Below, in pieces: positions 22,480 through 36,895 of a stretch of DNA of 64,000 bases. The position numbers and the translations under genes are program-made. The stretch spans positions 32,833,798 to 32,897,797 of the forward strand of contig NC_041751.1 of NCBI RefSeq assembly GCF_004115215.2, written 5' to 3'. The DNA comes from Ornithorhynchus anatinus (lineage: Eukaryota; Chordata; Mammalia; Monotremata; Ornithorhynchidae). Numbering within the stretch: position 1 is the first letter of the stretch; every line of letters begins with the position of its first letter. The notes beneath the pieces were generated by a model. The model was not told where the DNA came from. It did not search any database and saw only the letters and a list, made by a program, of their open reading frames with translations.

Positions 22480-23950
22480 TCGAACCCGCCACCTGGGCCC
22501 CCCCCCCCCCCCCCCCCAGGCCGAGAGGCCCGACTCTGGTTTCCCGCCACGGTTCTGGTCCGTCCCATCTGCCGCCCGTTCGGGCCATTCCAAGCGCCCG
22601 GCACCGAGTAGGCGCTCCGGTCTCTGCGCGGAGCACTGGACTGAGCACTTGGAATGGGCAGATCGAGGCGGGCCCTGCCCCTTGACGGGCGCACGGTCTC
22701 AATCGGGGGAGACGGACGGACCAAAACGGTCGCGAGGAATAGACGCGCTGGGGGGGGGGGGGGGGAGAAGATGCGGGCTCATCGGGTGGTCCCCCGTGAG
22801 GCTCCCGCTCTTCATCCCCATTTGACAGAGGGGGGAACTGAGGCCCAGAGAGGTGGAGGGCCGCACGGCTGACCAGAGGCGGGATTAGAATAATCGTGTT
22901 GAGCGCCGGGGGAGATGCGGGGGTCATCGGGTTGCCCCAGGGGAGGCTCCCGGTCTTCATCCCCATTTGACAGGGGAGGGGACTGAGGCCCAGAGAGGTG
23001 AAGCGACTGGCCCAGGGTCGCACGGCTGATCGGCGGCAGAGGCGGGATTAGAATAACGATGATCGTGTCGGTATTGGTTCAGCGCTTCCTCTGTGCCGAG
23101 CACCGTGCTGAGCGCCGGGGGAGATCCGGCGTCACCGGGTTGTCCCCCGTGAGGCTCCCGCTCTTCATCCCCATTTGACAGGTGAGGGAACTGAGGCCCA
23201 GAGAGGTGAAGCCGCTGGCCCAGGGTCGCACAGCTGGTCGGCGGCAGAGGCGGCACTGGAACCCAGGACCTCGGACTTGCCGCAAGCTGCTTCCCACACG
23301 CTTGCCGTGTGCTGGGCGCCGGGGAGGATACACGCGGCGCAGTGGACGCCTCTCTGCGGGTTTTTGTCCGTCTCCCCCTCCGTTAATTACGGCAGTCGTT
23401 AAGCGCCGACTACGTGCCAAGCGCCGGGGGAGAGACTACAGGGCGGTCAGGTGGACCCCGTAGGGCCGACGGTCGTCTTCATCCCCCGTTTGACGGCGGA
23501 GGCAGCCGAGGCCCAGGGAAGCGAAGCGACCGGCCCAGGGTGGCACAGCTGAGCCAGGGCGGGGCCGGGATCAGAACCCGTCACCTCCGCCTCCCAAGCC
23601 CGGGCTCTCTCCCCTGAGCCCCGCTGCTGCCTGGCCAGACGGTCTCTCCCGGGCGCTTAGCACAGTGCCCCGCACCCAGCGCCCGGTTAATCGGCACGGC
23701 GGAGTAGCGGAGGGCGCTCTGCCGTGCCGGCCCCGGGGAGAGTCCAGTAGAGGGGCGGCGCGGCTCGGTGGAAAGAGCCCGGGCTTGGGGGTCGGGGTCA
23801 CGGGTGCGAATTCCCACCCCGCCGCCCGTCAGCCGTGTGACTGCAGGCGAGTCGCTTCTCTGGGCCTCGGCTCCCTCATCTGTCAAACGGGGGTTAACCC
23901 TGGGACGACCCGATGACGCTGTATCTCCCCCGGCGCTCAGGCCGGTGCTC
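22480..23950. repeat. GC-rich SINE block with a threefold partial repeat
   Basis: A C20 run at 22498-22517 and a G16 run at 22750-22765. Three minus-strand Mon1 pieces in a row (about 22770-22890, 22895-23050 and 23050-23285) share the same truncated layout. Minus-strand Mon1 follows at 23385-23620 and plus-strand Mon1 at 23753-23945. L2 scraps at 22570-22700 and 23640-23700. Confidence 0.7.
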
Positions 23951-24079
23951 GTCCGCGAGGCGACCCGGCCGGGGAGACGCGGCACGCGGGCGGCGGAGGA
24001 CCCGGCCCCTTCCTCCTCCCCGACGGCTTCCCGTCTCTCCCCAGCGGCTCCGGAGGGACGGCGGGGCAGATCCCGGAAA

Positions 24080-27310
<3,231 letters not shown>

Positions 27311-28280
27311 GCCCCGCCGCCCGAGGAGCTCCCCCGGAGACCCGGGGAGGGGCCGCGGAGGAGGGGGCCGCCGGCGGGGTCGTCCGAGCCGCCGCTCCGG
27401 GCGGCCCCGGGCGGAGGACGCCCCGTCCGGGGACGGGGACCTGCCCGGCGGCCCCCCGAGACGGGTCCGAAGGGAGGGCGGGTGGGGACGGGGATCCCCG
27501 GGACGCCGCCGCTATCCGCCGTGCCCTGGCTCCGGGCCGAACGGCGCGGCCCGGCGGCTCGGCAGTCGGAGGACGTGGGTCCCGATCGCGGCTCCGCGCC
27601 CGCGCCTCGTCACCTCGCCTGATGATCCCGGTGTCCGCCGAAGCGCTCGCTCGGGGCCGGGCGCCGTCCCGGGCGCCCGGGCGGAGACGAGCGGACGGGG
27701 CCGCTCCCGGCCGGGGCTCCGGGTCCCCGTCCCCCTCTGACGGGCGAGGGGACCGAGGCCTAGAGAAGCGAAGGGGCTTCCCGACGGCAGCGAGCGGGGA
27801 TCGGAACCCGCCGCCTTCCCACTCCCCGGCCCGGGCTCCGCCCGCCAGGCCGGGCCCGCCTCCTCCGAGAAGGGGACGACGGGCCGCGGCGGGTCCCTTC
27901 CGACCCGCGCGGCGAGGCCGGGCTCCTCTCCTCCGCCCGCAGACTGCCGCCGGCCTCCCGTCCCTCCCTCCGCGGTCGACGGGGCGTGCGCCGCCCGTCT
28001 CCGGCCAGACCGGCCTCGCCCCGACAGTCCTCGGCGCTTTTTTGGGCGGCGCCCCCCTCCCCGGCTGACTCCGTCTCCGTCCTTCCTCACCGCCCGGCGT
28101 CGTCCCTCACGGCGCCTGCCCGGCGTGGCTCGTGACTCCTGCTCGTTCGGGTGCCGGACTCGCTGACGGACCTAAAGCCTCCCTCCCTGCCTGCCTGCCT
28201 GCCTGCCGGGCCTCAGACTGTGCCGCGGGCGTCCCGTCTCCCCCACCTTCCCTCCCCTGAGCGGAGAAGGAATAAACGTT
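27311..28280 (+). other. ZNF-2 3-prime untranslated region with SINEs
   Basis: GC-rich and non-coding. A plus-strand Mon1 head lies at about 27535-27620 and a minus-strand Mon1 at 27620-27860. A (TGCC)n tetranucleotide run is at about 28187-28207. Probably ends after the AATAAA at 28271. Confidence 0.5.
28271..28276 (+). terminator. Candidate ZNF-2 polyadenylation signal
   Basis: AATAAA 961 bases after the ZNF-2 stop, outside any SINE and followed by a T/G-containing stretch. Confidence 0.45.
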
Positions 28281-29627
28281 CCGCCGTGCGGTATTCCCTC
28301 TGCCGTCCGGGTCGCTCGCTCCGCTCGGGCGCCTCGGCGGCGTCCCGCCCCTCGTCCGTCCCCCGCGTCTCTCCGGGAGGTATTTCCGCAGCGCTTAACG
28401 GCGTGCGGGGCACCGTCCCGAGCGCTCAAACGGTGACGGTATCCAAGTGCTGTCTGGGCGCCGGGCACCGTACCGAGCGCCGGGGCGGATACGAGCAGAC
28501 GGGGTCGGACGCCGCCCGTCGTCCCCCGTGGGGCTCGCGGGCTGGGTCCTCATTGTGCAGACGAGGGCGCGGAGGGGCCAAGTGACCCGCCCGAGGTCAC
28601 GCGGCGGACGGGCGGCGGAGGCAGGATCGGACCCGGGCTCTAGCCGTTTAACATCACGCCGCCCGGCGGATGAGGTGGGCCGGGGTCTCCCTCCCACGCG
28701 TTCTCCCCGCTCGCCCCGGCCGGGAGCTCGACGGACAGGGTTGTGGGAGGGGGCGGGGGATTTGAATCCAGGCCCCGAGGCCGGACCCGACCCGCCGCTC
28801 CGGATCCCGGGGGGAGGGGGGCGCCGGGGGCGGCTTCCACGCCCTTCTCTGGGCGGGCGGAGGTACCCCGTCCGTCGCGGGAACCCTCAGGCGCCTGCTC
28901 GGGGCCGAGCCCCGCGCTGAGCGCCGGAGACGAGGCCCGATGGTGGGGTCGGACCCGGTCCCTCCCCGGCTCGAGGCTCGCGCTTCAGACGGGAAGGAGA
29001 GGACGTGTTCGACTCCCCTTTCCCGGCCGGGGAGGTTGAGGCCCGGAGAGGATACGGGACTTAGCCGAGGCCATCCGGCTGTGGGGGAGGCGGCGCGGCG
29101 GGGTTAAAACCCAGGTCCTCGGCGTCGACGAACGTCACGGCCGCTCTCTGTACCGGTGCCCTCACGGGACCGTCGCGCCCGCCACGCCGGTCCATCTCCA
29201 CGCTCCCTTACGGATTTATTTTCCACGGCCCTCCCCTAAGCGGTCGGTCGGCGCGGCCCGCCCGCCCGCCCGCCCGCCCGTCGCCGGTATCCAGCGAGCG
29301 GGGGGTCCGGGAGGCGGGTGCCCGGCCCCTAACGAGCGCCCGACGGACGCCGCCGGCTACCAACCGTTCGGTCGTATTTATTGAGCGCTCGCCGCGAGGG
29401 CCCCGCCAGGCTTAGGGGAAAGGACGACACGACACGGACACGGACACGTTCCACGGACAGGTTCCCCGCCCGCGACGTCTCGGGGCGACGCCGCGGCCTA
29501 GGGTTCGGGACTCTCCCGGGCGCTCGGTCCGGTGCTCGGCCAAGGGGGGATCGGACGGAGGACGGGAGGAGAGGAGGACTCCACCGACGACGGCGTCCGT
29601 CGGGCGGCGGGGCGGCCCCGTGCCCGG
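28281..29627. repeat. Convergent 3-prime flanks of ZNF-2 and ZNF-3
   Basis: GC-rich minus-strand Mon1 at 28430-28670 and 28880-29140. A (CCCG)n run at about 29258-29281. An antisense L2 tail at 29361-29420 whose CGTATTTATTGAG gives AATAAA on the minus strand (29377-29382), 245 bases after the ZNF-3 stop. A second minus-strand AATAAA is at 29215-29220. Confidence 0.6.
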
Positions 29628-30712
29628 CTAGGTGCCGCCGGGGGCCGCGGGCTGCCCGCGGTCGCGGCAGCCCTGGCCGCGCTGGTGCTGCGCCAGGTGG
29701 GAGCTCTGGCGGAAGGCCTTGCCGCAGCGGCCGCACGGGTAGGGCCGCTCGCCGCTGTGGACCCGCTGGTGCTTGGCCAGCACCGTGCTCTTGCCGAAGG
29801 CCTTGCCGCACTGGCCGCAGGGGTAGGGCCGCTCGCCGGTGTGGGTGCGCCGGTGCCCGATGAGGTGGGAGATCTGGCCGAAGGCCCGGCCGCAGTCGTC
29901 GCAGCGGTAGGGCCGCTCGCCGGTGTGGGTGCGCCGGTGGCGGACCAGGTCGGCGTGCTGCCCGAAGGCCTTGCCGCAGTCCGGGCAGGCGAAGGGCCGC
30001 TCGCCGGTGTGGACCTGCCGGTGGCGCGTCAGCTTGGAGCGCTGGTTGAAGGCCTCGCCGCAGTCCGGGCAGCGGAAGGGCCTCTCGCCCGTGTGGATGC
30101 GCTGGTGCTTCATCAGCTTGGAGCTCTGCGGGAAGGCCTTGCCGCAGTCCGGGCAGCGGAAGGGCCTCTCGCCCGTGTGCACCCGCTGGTGCTCCAGGAG
30201 CTTGGAGCTCTGGGCGAAGGCCCTGCCGCAGTCCGGGCAGCCGAAGGGCTTGCGGCGGGCGTGGGCCAGCCGGTGGGCCGCCAGCGACGTGGCGTGGGCG
30301 AAGGCCCGGTCGCAGGCCGGGCAGCGGAAGGGCCTCTCGCCCGTGTGGATCCGCCGGTGGCGGGCCAGGTTGGAGTTCTGGCGGAAGGCCTCGCCGCAGA
30401 CGGGGCAGACGAAGGGCCTCTCGCCCGAGTGGACCCGCTGGTGCTCGGTCAGCTTGGAGCTCTCGCCGAAGGCCGTGCCGCACTGCGGGCAGACGTAGGG
30501 CCTCTCGCCCGAGTGGACGCGCTGGTGCTGGGTCAGCTTGGAGCGCTGGCTGAAGGCCCGCCCGCACTGGGCGCACGGGTAGGGCTTCTCGCCCGTGTGG
30601 ACGCGCTGGTGGCGCAGCAGGGTGGAGCTCTGGCCGAAGGCCTTGCCGCACTGGGCGCACGGGTAGGGACGCTCCGGCCGCGGCGCCCGGCCGGACGCCT
30701 CGGGCTCCCCGT
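29628..30712 (-). CDS. ZNF-3 zinc finger exon, 12 fingers
   Basis: A sequence-specific DNA-binding array, nuclear by family. The exon starts after CCGCTTGCAG in phase 1 (DGEPEASGRAPRPERP) and stays open for 361 codons to its stop. Twelve fingers stand at 28-residue spacing. Helix residues at -1, 3 and 6 are Q/T/R, Q/K/Q, E/K/E, Q/N/R, H/S/A, Q/K/E, Q/K/K, Q/K/R, Q/D/R, Q/H/G, K/V/K and Q/H/Q. Linkers are mostly TGERP or SGERP. Finger 5 to 6 is joined by ARRKP. In the last finger the second His is missing and HQRGQGC offers Cys instead, so it may be a C2HC finger. Unlike the SCAN exon of the same locus, this exon is clean. It may be expressed from module C or from the NRF1 island at 32.5 kb. 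Confidence 0.88.
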
Positions 30713-32335
30713 CTGCAAGCGGAGGGGGAAAGCGGGCCCGCCTCACCCTCGTCCTCTCCCGGCGCCCCCGCCTCGAGAGGCCTTCCCCGCCCGGCCCCCC
30801 TTTCCCCTTCTGCGTCGCCCCGACGGGCTCCCCCTCTCCCGGTGGCCCTCTCGTCGTTTCGTTCGTTCGTTCGTTGGTCCCGCTGTCCGTCTCCCCCCTC
30901 CAGACCGCGGGGCGGGGAGATGCGTCCCTTCCTCGGCGCGCCGCCGTCTCCCAGGCGCGCGCGGCCGCGCCGCCGCGCGCTCGATGAACGGGGACGGAGC
31001 GGGGATCGGAACCCGGCTCTTCCCCCGCCCCCGGTCGCGCCGCCTCCCCGAGGCGAAGGGGCCCTTACCCGGGGAGGGCTCCTTCCCGGAACGCGTCCGG
31101 CGTCACGTCCCGCTGCCGGGGTCGCCGTGCCGCGCTCCCCGCTCCGGCTCGCGCGGCCGCGTCCTCCGCCGCCGTCGAACCCCTACGACGCGAGAGGACC
31201 GAACCCCCGGGGGCTCACTGCCCCGTGGCCCCCGGGGCCCCCCCCCGCCCCCCCCCGCCCCTCCGGCCCGTGAGGAGACGGGCCACGCGGCACGGCGCCC
31301 GCCGACCGTCACGGCCTTCGTTAGGCGCTTACTACGGGCCGAGCGTGCGGGCGAGCGCGGAGTAATCGGGCCGACCCCGCGGGGCTCGGGGTCTTTTTCC
31401 ATCTCCCTTCCGCGGGGGAGGTCACCGAGGCACAGGGGAGTGCCGAGGACGCCCGCCGTGCGGCCCCGGGGACGGGCCGCTCCGCCTCTCTGGACCCCGG
31501 GCGCCCGGGCTGGGGGTCCGAGGTCGTGGGTTCGGATCCCGGCTCCGCCGGCTGGTCGGCCGGGCGGCCTCATCCGGAAAACGGGGACGGGGACCGGGAA
31601 GCCTCCCGCGGGACCGCCCGATGACCCGGCCGTCCCCCGGGGCTTAGAAACGGCGCCGGGCCGACACCGACATCGCGTCGGGAAGACGGGGACGCAGCCT
31701 CGGAGCCCCGGGCGAGGCGGCGACCGTCTTCACGGCCGCGCTCCGGCCCCACGGGCGACCGACGCCGGAGGCGCCGGCCACTCACCTGGGCCCCGCTCCT
31801 CGCGGGGCGGCCGCCCGGTGCGGCCTCCCGGGCTCCCCTCTCGGCTCCCCCGCGGGGCCCTGGGGGTCGGGCGGACCTGGGGGACGGAAAAGAAGAAGAT
31901 AGAGAAGCAGCGTGGCTCAGCGGAGAGAGCCCGGGCTTTGGAGTCACAGGTCATGGGTTCGAATCCCCGCTCGGCCACTCGGCGGCTGTGTGAATTTGGG
32001 CAAGTCACTTCACTTCTCGGTGCCTCAGTGACCTCATCTGTAAAAATGGGGATTAAGACCGTGAGCCCCACGTGGGACAACCTGATTCCCCTGTGTCTAC
32101 CCCAGCGCTTAGAACGGTGCTCGGCCCATAGTAAGCGCTTAACAAATACCAACATTATTAAAGGGGGGTTCGCGCGCCTTCCCCGGCCTGGGGTGCGCGG
32201 CGCTCGGCGTAGGGCCCCGCACGCGGTGGGCGCTGAATAAAGAGGGCCGATGGGGGGCCCGGCGGGGGAGGGTCGGGGGATGTGATACACCCCCTCCCCG
32301 CCCTCAAGGGGCTTGAGGCTACTTATTGGGCGGCG
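30713..32335. repeat. ZNF-3 intron, SINE-rich
   Basis: (TCGT)n run at about 30856-30875. Mon1 fragments at 30985-31050 and 31308-31442 (minus) and 31480-31670 (plus). A well-preserved plus-strand Mon1 at 31901-32162. L2 tail at 32190-32250. No KRAB exon was recognised on the minus strand. Confidence 0.65.
31901..32162 (+). repeat. Mon1 SINE, full length, little decayed
   Basis: Complete from AGCAGCGTGGCTCAGCGG to AACAAATACCAACATTATTA. It is far closer to consensus than the SINEs around it, so it looks like a younger insertion in the GC-rich domain. Confidence 0.88.
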
Positions 32336-32339
32336 GCGG

Positions 32340-32725
32340 GGGGGGGGAGGGGGCTCCGCGGGACTGCGCCTGCGCAGACTCCCCTCCCAGACGCCTCCGC
32401 GGCTGCCATGGCCGGCCCCACCCACCCTGCCAACCCGGAGGCGTCAAGGAGGGCCGGGGTGGGGCGAGGCCGCCTCGCCCCCCGGTCGACATGATCCGGC
32501 TGGGGGAGCGGGGGAGACGCCCCCGCCCTCAGGGGGCGCTTCCGGTCGGCGCCCCCCCCGCTCTCCGGGGTCGCGCATGCGCACGGGACGCCCCGCTGGC
32601 GAATCGCCGGGATACCCCGTGCGCATGCGCGAGGCCCTCGGCCAAGCGGGGGAGACAAACGCCCGGCGTTGCGCATGCGCCACAGGCCAGGCTGGCCCCG
32701 CCCGCTCCACGCGCATGCGCTAAGC
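32340..32725. promoter_or_regulatory. CpG island with four NRF1 palindromes
   Basis: Four perfect GCGCATGCGC sites at 32573-32582, 32621-32630, 32671-32680 and 32711-32720, and a variant CTGCGCCTGCGCAG near 32364-32377. NRF1 binds this palindrome and marks housekeeping and germline promoters. The island is repeat-free and lies between the ZNF-3 linker and finger exons. It could drive a shorter ZNF-3 transcript, a divergent RNA or an unseen gene. Confidence 0.6.
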
Positions 32726-32752
32726 CCAGGCCACGCTGGGCCACTCATTCGT

Positions 32753-34040
32753 AATAATGTTGGTATCCGTTAGGCGCTTACTCTGTGCACAGCACCGTCC
32801 TAAGCGCTGGGGGAGATACAGGGTCATCAGGTTGTCCTGCGTGAGGCTCACTGATGAGAGATCATCATGTTGGCATCGGTTAAGCGCTTACTCTGTGCAG
32901 AGCACCGTTCTAAGCGCTGGGAGAGATACGGGGTCATCAGGTTGTCCTACGTGAGGCCCACTGATGAGGGATAAGAATAATGTTGGTGTCTGTTAAGCGC
33001 TCACTATGGGCCGAGCACCGTTCTAAGCGCTGGGGGCGGATACGGGGTCATCGGGTTGTCCCCCGTGGGGCTCCCGGTCTTCATCCCCCTTTGCCAGAGG
33101 AGGGAACCGAGGCCCAGAGAAGTCAAGTGACCGGCCCAAAGTCACACGGCGGACAAGGGGCGGAGCCGGGATCGGAACCCGCCGCCTCTGACTCCCAAAC
33201 CCGGCCTCTTGCCACTAAGGCAGGCTGCTTCTCGCTTGGAAAAAGGGGGTGACGACCGTGAGCCCCAGGTGTCGGTTTATGGTCAGATTGTCTTCTCCCA
33301 AGGGCTCCGCGCAGAGCTCTGCACACAGGGAGAGCTCAGTAAACACAACTGAACGAGTGAACGTGGGACAAGGACTGTGGCCAACCTGACTTAGCTCGTA
33401 GCTACCCATTCATTCATTCGCTAGTATTTATTGAGCGCTCGCCGTGTGCAGAGCACTGTACTAGGCGCTTGGCAGGTGCAAATCGGCAACAGATACCCCG
33501 GCACTTAGCTGCGGTGCTCATCACGTAGTAAGCGCTTAACAATCCCATTTAAAAAATGCGGCGTACTAGAGTCGTCGTGACGTAGCGAGTGCCTTCCCTG
33601 TAGCTGCTCCTCGCTCGGAGGTGCCCCGGCCTGTTGCGTACTAGGACTACGTCCGGTTGCTTCCGCCCCGGCAGTAAGCGCTTCAAGAGACACAACTGAG
33701 TGAATGAATGTGACTGAAGGCAGTCTTTCTGGCTCTCTGGACTCAGCTTCCTCATCTATACAGTGGGAAGCAACGTGGCCTGGTGGCTAGGGCCGGAGTC
33801 AGAGGACGCGGGTTCTGATCCCGGCTCCGCCACCCGTCCGCTGCGGGACCTCGGGCCAGTCACTTCGCCTCCCCCTGCCTCCGTTCCCCCGTCTGTAAAA
33901 TGGGGATGAGGCCTGGGAGCCCCATTTGGCTCAGGGACTGGGTCCAACCTGATAAGCCGGTACCCGCCCCCAGGGCTTGGAAGAGCCATCCGGCCACAGT
34001 AAGGGGCTTACAAATGGCACCGTTATTATTATTATTACAG
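32753..34040. repeat. Mon1 stubs in tandem, full Mon1 and L2 tails
   Basis: Two 105-115 base minus-strand Mon1 stubs in a row (32753-32867, 32868-32970), both breaking off at ACTGATGAG, lead into a full minus-strand Mon1 at 32971-33235. L2 tails at 33280-33360, 33407-33495 (antisense) and 33620-33715. A plus-strand Mon1 at 33764-34037. Confidence 0.75.
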
Positions 34041-34151
34041 CCCCAGCCGAGGCGGGGACCCACCCGGCCCTCCCTGCCTTCCTCCCCGTCCCCTCCCGCC
34101 CCCGGGACCCTCCCTCCCGTCCCTCCCTCCCCAGGCCTCCCGACCGCTCAC

Positions 34152-34308
34152 CCGTCTCCCGTGGGTCCAGGCGCTCGAGCTTGGGCCGGGCCCGGAGCCG
34201 GCAGGTCGGTGGCTCCTCCGCTCCGGCCGGGGCCGGGGCCGCCGCCTCCTCCTCCTCCTCCTCCTCCTCCTCCTCCGTGAATTCCCGATCCCGGGACCCC
34301 GCGGGGAC
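34152..34308 (-). CDS. ZNF-3 linker exon
   Basis: 157 bases between CCTCCCCAG and G/GTGAGC, phase 0 to 1. Encodes VPAGSRDREFT, a run of ten Glu (a CTC/GAG microsatellite), then APAPAGAEEPPTC and LERLDPRETG. Its phases fit the SCAN exon before it and the finger exon after it, so ZNF-3 can splice without KRAB. Confidence 0.65.
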
Positions 34309-34309
34309 C

Positions 34310-34864
34310 TGGGGAGGACGAAGGTCGAGGCGGGGGAAAGGGGGCCCCGGTGACCGTGGGGGCCGAGGCGCCGCAATCGCTCCCCTCTCCGACCTGTCGC
34401 CCGCCTCCGGCCCGGAGGCCCCTCCCTCTTCGAATCCCAGAGCCGACGACCCTTCCCACCTTCGGGGCCTCGGTGGAGGCACCTCTCCTCCGCGGGGTCT
34501 TCCCGGACCGAGCCCTCATTTCCTCTTCTCCCTCTCCCTTCCGTGTCACCCTTGGCCTGTCCCCCCGTCCCGGCCCCCCGGCGCTTCCGTCCATCTCCGT
34601 CATTTATTTATTCCCGTCGAGATCCGTCTCCCCCTCGTCGTGGGCGGGGGATGCGTCCGTCTGTTGTTATCCTGGACTCTCCCAGGCGCTCGGTACAGTG
34701 CTCTGCACGCAGCAAGCACTCCAATTCAAACGGTCCTGACCGCCTCTCCCGTCCTCCTAAAACCCCACTCCACCCGGGAAGCCTTCCCTGATTGAACCCC
34801 ACCCCGATTAAATCCCAGCCCCGATAATTATCATCGTCGGGGTAGGGAGCGACCCCGGCCTCAC
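34310..34864 (+). mobile_element. L2 3-prime end in the ZNF-3 intron
   Basis: CT-rich L2 3-prime sequence and tail at about 34470-34735 in plus orientation (CCCGGACCGAGCCCTCATTT to CAGTGCTCTGCACGCAGCAAG). The remainder is unrecognised. Confidence 0.6.
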
Positions 34865-35194
34865 CAGCCGCCCTCGCCCGTCCGTCTCTCTCTGCAGCCC
34901 CTCCACCATCTCCACGGCCTGGTCGCCGCTCCGGGGGCGGCGGATCCGCACCCGGGCCCCGGTGTCGGCGGGCAGGATGGCGAGGAACTGGTCCAGGAGC
35001 CAGGAGTTCGAGGATCTGCTCCTTGGTGCGCCGGTCGGGCCTCAGCCAGAGGCGGCACAGCTCCCGCAGGCGGCCCAGGGCCTGGCGGGGCCCCGACGCC
35101 TCCCGGTAGCGGAACTGGCGGAAGCGCCGGGCGGAGAGCTCGGCGGCCGGGGGTCGCCGCCCCAGCCGTCGGGCTCTTGCCCCGCAGATCCCAT
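34865..35194 (-). pseudogene. ZNF-3 SCAN exon with frame slips
   Basis: Minus strand. SCAN domain almost identical to that of ZNF-2: [36 protein letters not shown], then after one extra C in GGCTCCTGG (ZNF-2: GGTCCTGG) [16 protein letters not shown] and [15 protein letters not shown]. Donor CTG/GTGAGG, phase 0. The plausible ATG at 35194 ([10 protein letters not shown]) shares the frame of the domain's end but not of its middle, so two compensating slips are implied. Either a broken SCAN or a consensus error. Confidence 0.7.
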
Positions 35195-36618
35195 CTTCCT
35201 CCTCCTCGTCCTCCCACCTTTGACGATCACGAGCCCCTCCGACTCCGGGCCGGCCCCCCTGGGCTCCCCGGCCATCGCCCGAGCTCCGGGACCTCGCTGG
35301 CTCCGGCCGCGGGAACTGCCGGCGAGAAACAACGGCGGTGTGAGTGAAGCGCTCACTACGGGCCGGGCGCCGTCCTGAGCGCCGGGGAGGATCGGAGCGA
35401 ACCACCCCACGTCCCCGTCTCCATCCCCGTCTCTGGCGATGAGGGAACCGAGGCGCGGCGGAGTGCCGCCACCCGCCCGACGGCACACGAGGAACGGAGC
35501 CGGGATTCATCCGGCCGCTCGGTCGTATCTCCCGCGCGCGCGGCGCTGTACCGAGCGCTTAGCGTGCAACAGGGAGAGACCATCCCTGCCCGACGGCGGG
35601 CTCACGGCCTAGGAGGTCGGTGGATTAGAACCCGAGACGTTGTGAGGCCCAGGCCCGGGCTCTAACCGCCAGGGCCCGCCGCCTCTCATCCTCACGGCCC
35701 GAGAACGGCGCCGGCTAACAATAATAATGTCGGTGTCGGTTAGGCGTTTACTACGGGTGGAGCGCCGGGGGTCATCAGGTTGTCCCGCGGGAGGCTCCCG
35801 GGCTCAACCCCCATTTGACCCGGGGGGGGGGTCACTGAGGCCCAGGGAAGCCGAGCGCCTCGCCCACGGTGGCGCGGCTGGCGAGCGGCAGAGCCGGGAT
35901 TCGAACCCACGCCCTCTGACTCCCGAGCCACCGAGTCACGGGAGCCCACGGGCAGGAGGGGGCGGGGGGGGGGGGGGTCACGCCCTCCCTCTCCCCGCTT
36001 TCAAAGCCTTATCGAAGGGACCCCCTCCTCCTCCAGGAGGCCGTCCGGGACCGCGCCCTCCTTTCGTCTCCTCCCGCTCCCTCTCTTCATCCACCCCCGT
36101 CCGTGACGGTCATCTATTCCTGCCCCTTAACGTCCGTCTCCCCCTCCGGCCGGCCGTCAGCCGGCTGCGGGCCGGGAAGTGCGTCTCTCGACGGTCCCCG
36201 GCCCGGCGCTGCGCACGCGGCGAAGCGCTGCTCGCTGAACCCCGGCAGTCCGACCGGCGGGCGGGGGAGCGGCGGAGCCGGGATAAAAATCGACTCCCAG
36301 ATTTACGTTCTCTTCGGGTTCACCCTGCGCCGAGCACCGGACTGAGCGCTGGGGCGGAGGCGGGGGGACGAGGTAGGGCGGAGTCCCGCGGGGCCCCATT
36401 TTACAGACGACAGAACTGAGGCGGAGAGGATTATTCTGCTCATCGTCACCACGGGACTCGGGAAGGGCTACGTGCCAAGCGCCGTTCCAAACGCCGGAGC
36501 GGGTCGTCCCCTAAGTCCCCGTCTTACCGACGAGGTCCCCGGTCCGTCCCTTCCGAGCGCTCGGTCCAGCGCCCCGCACGTAGTAGGCGCTCAGTAAATA
36601 CTACCGAATGAATGAAAG
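35195..36618. repeat. GC-converted SINE and L2 block
   Basis: Minus-strand Mon1 at 35337-35510 and 35718-35945. Mixed antisense L2 and Mon1 at 35510-35690. A plus-strand L2 3-prime end at 35985-36240. Minus-strand Mon1 at 36310-36430. L2 tail at 36545-36618. No gene. Confidence 0.65.
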
Positions 36619-36895
36619 CAGCAGCGTGGCTCAGTGGAAAGAGCCCGGGCTTGGGAGTCAGGGCTCACGAGTTCGAATCCCAGCTCTGCCACTTGTCGGC
36701 CGTGTGACCGTGGGCGAGTCACTTCGCTTCTCTGGGCCTCAGTTCCCTCATCTGTAAAATGGGGATGAAGACCGTGAGCCCCACGTGGGACGACCTGCTT
36801 CCCCTCTGTCTACCCCAGCGCTTAGAACAGTGCTCGGCACATAGTAAGCGCTTAACAGATACCAACATTATTATTATTATTATTATTATTATTAT
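36619..36895 (+). repeat. Mon1 SINE, full length
   Basis: Complete from AGCAGCGTGGCTCAGTGG to a (TTA)n tail. Another partial plus-strand Mon1 follows at 36900-37110. Confidence 0.88.

Noticed and set aside
29532-32240. A 902-codon plus-strand frame opposite ZNF-3
   Set aside because: It is the antisense shadow of the finger exon extended through GC-rich intron where stop codons are rare; repeated VGPLAGV-type peptides are reverse readings of the finger linkers.
30713-34151. Search for a KRAB exon in the ZNF-3 intron
   Set aside because: No minus-strand frame with an EEW...LYRDVM pattern was found; linker and finger exons already join in phase.
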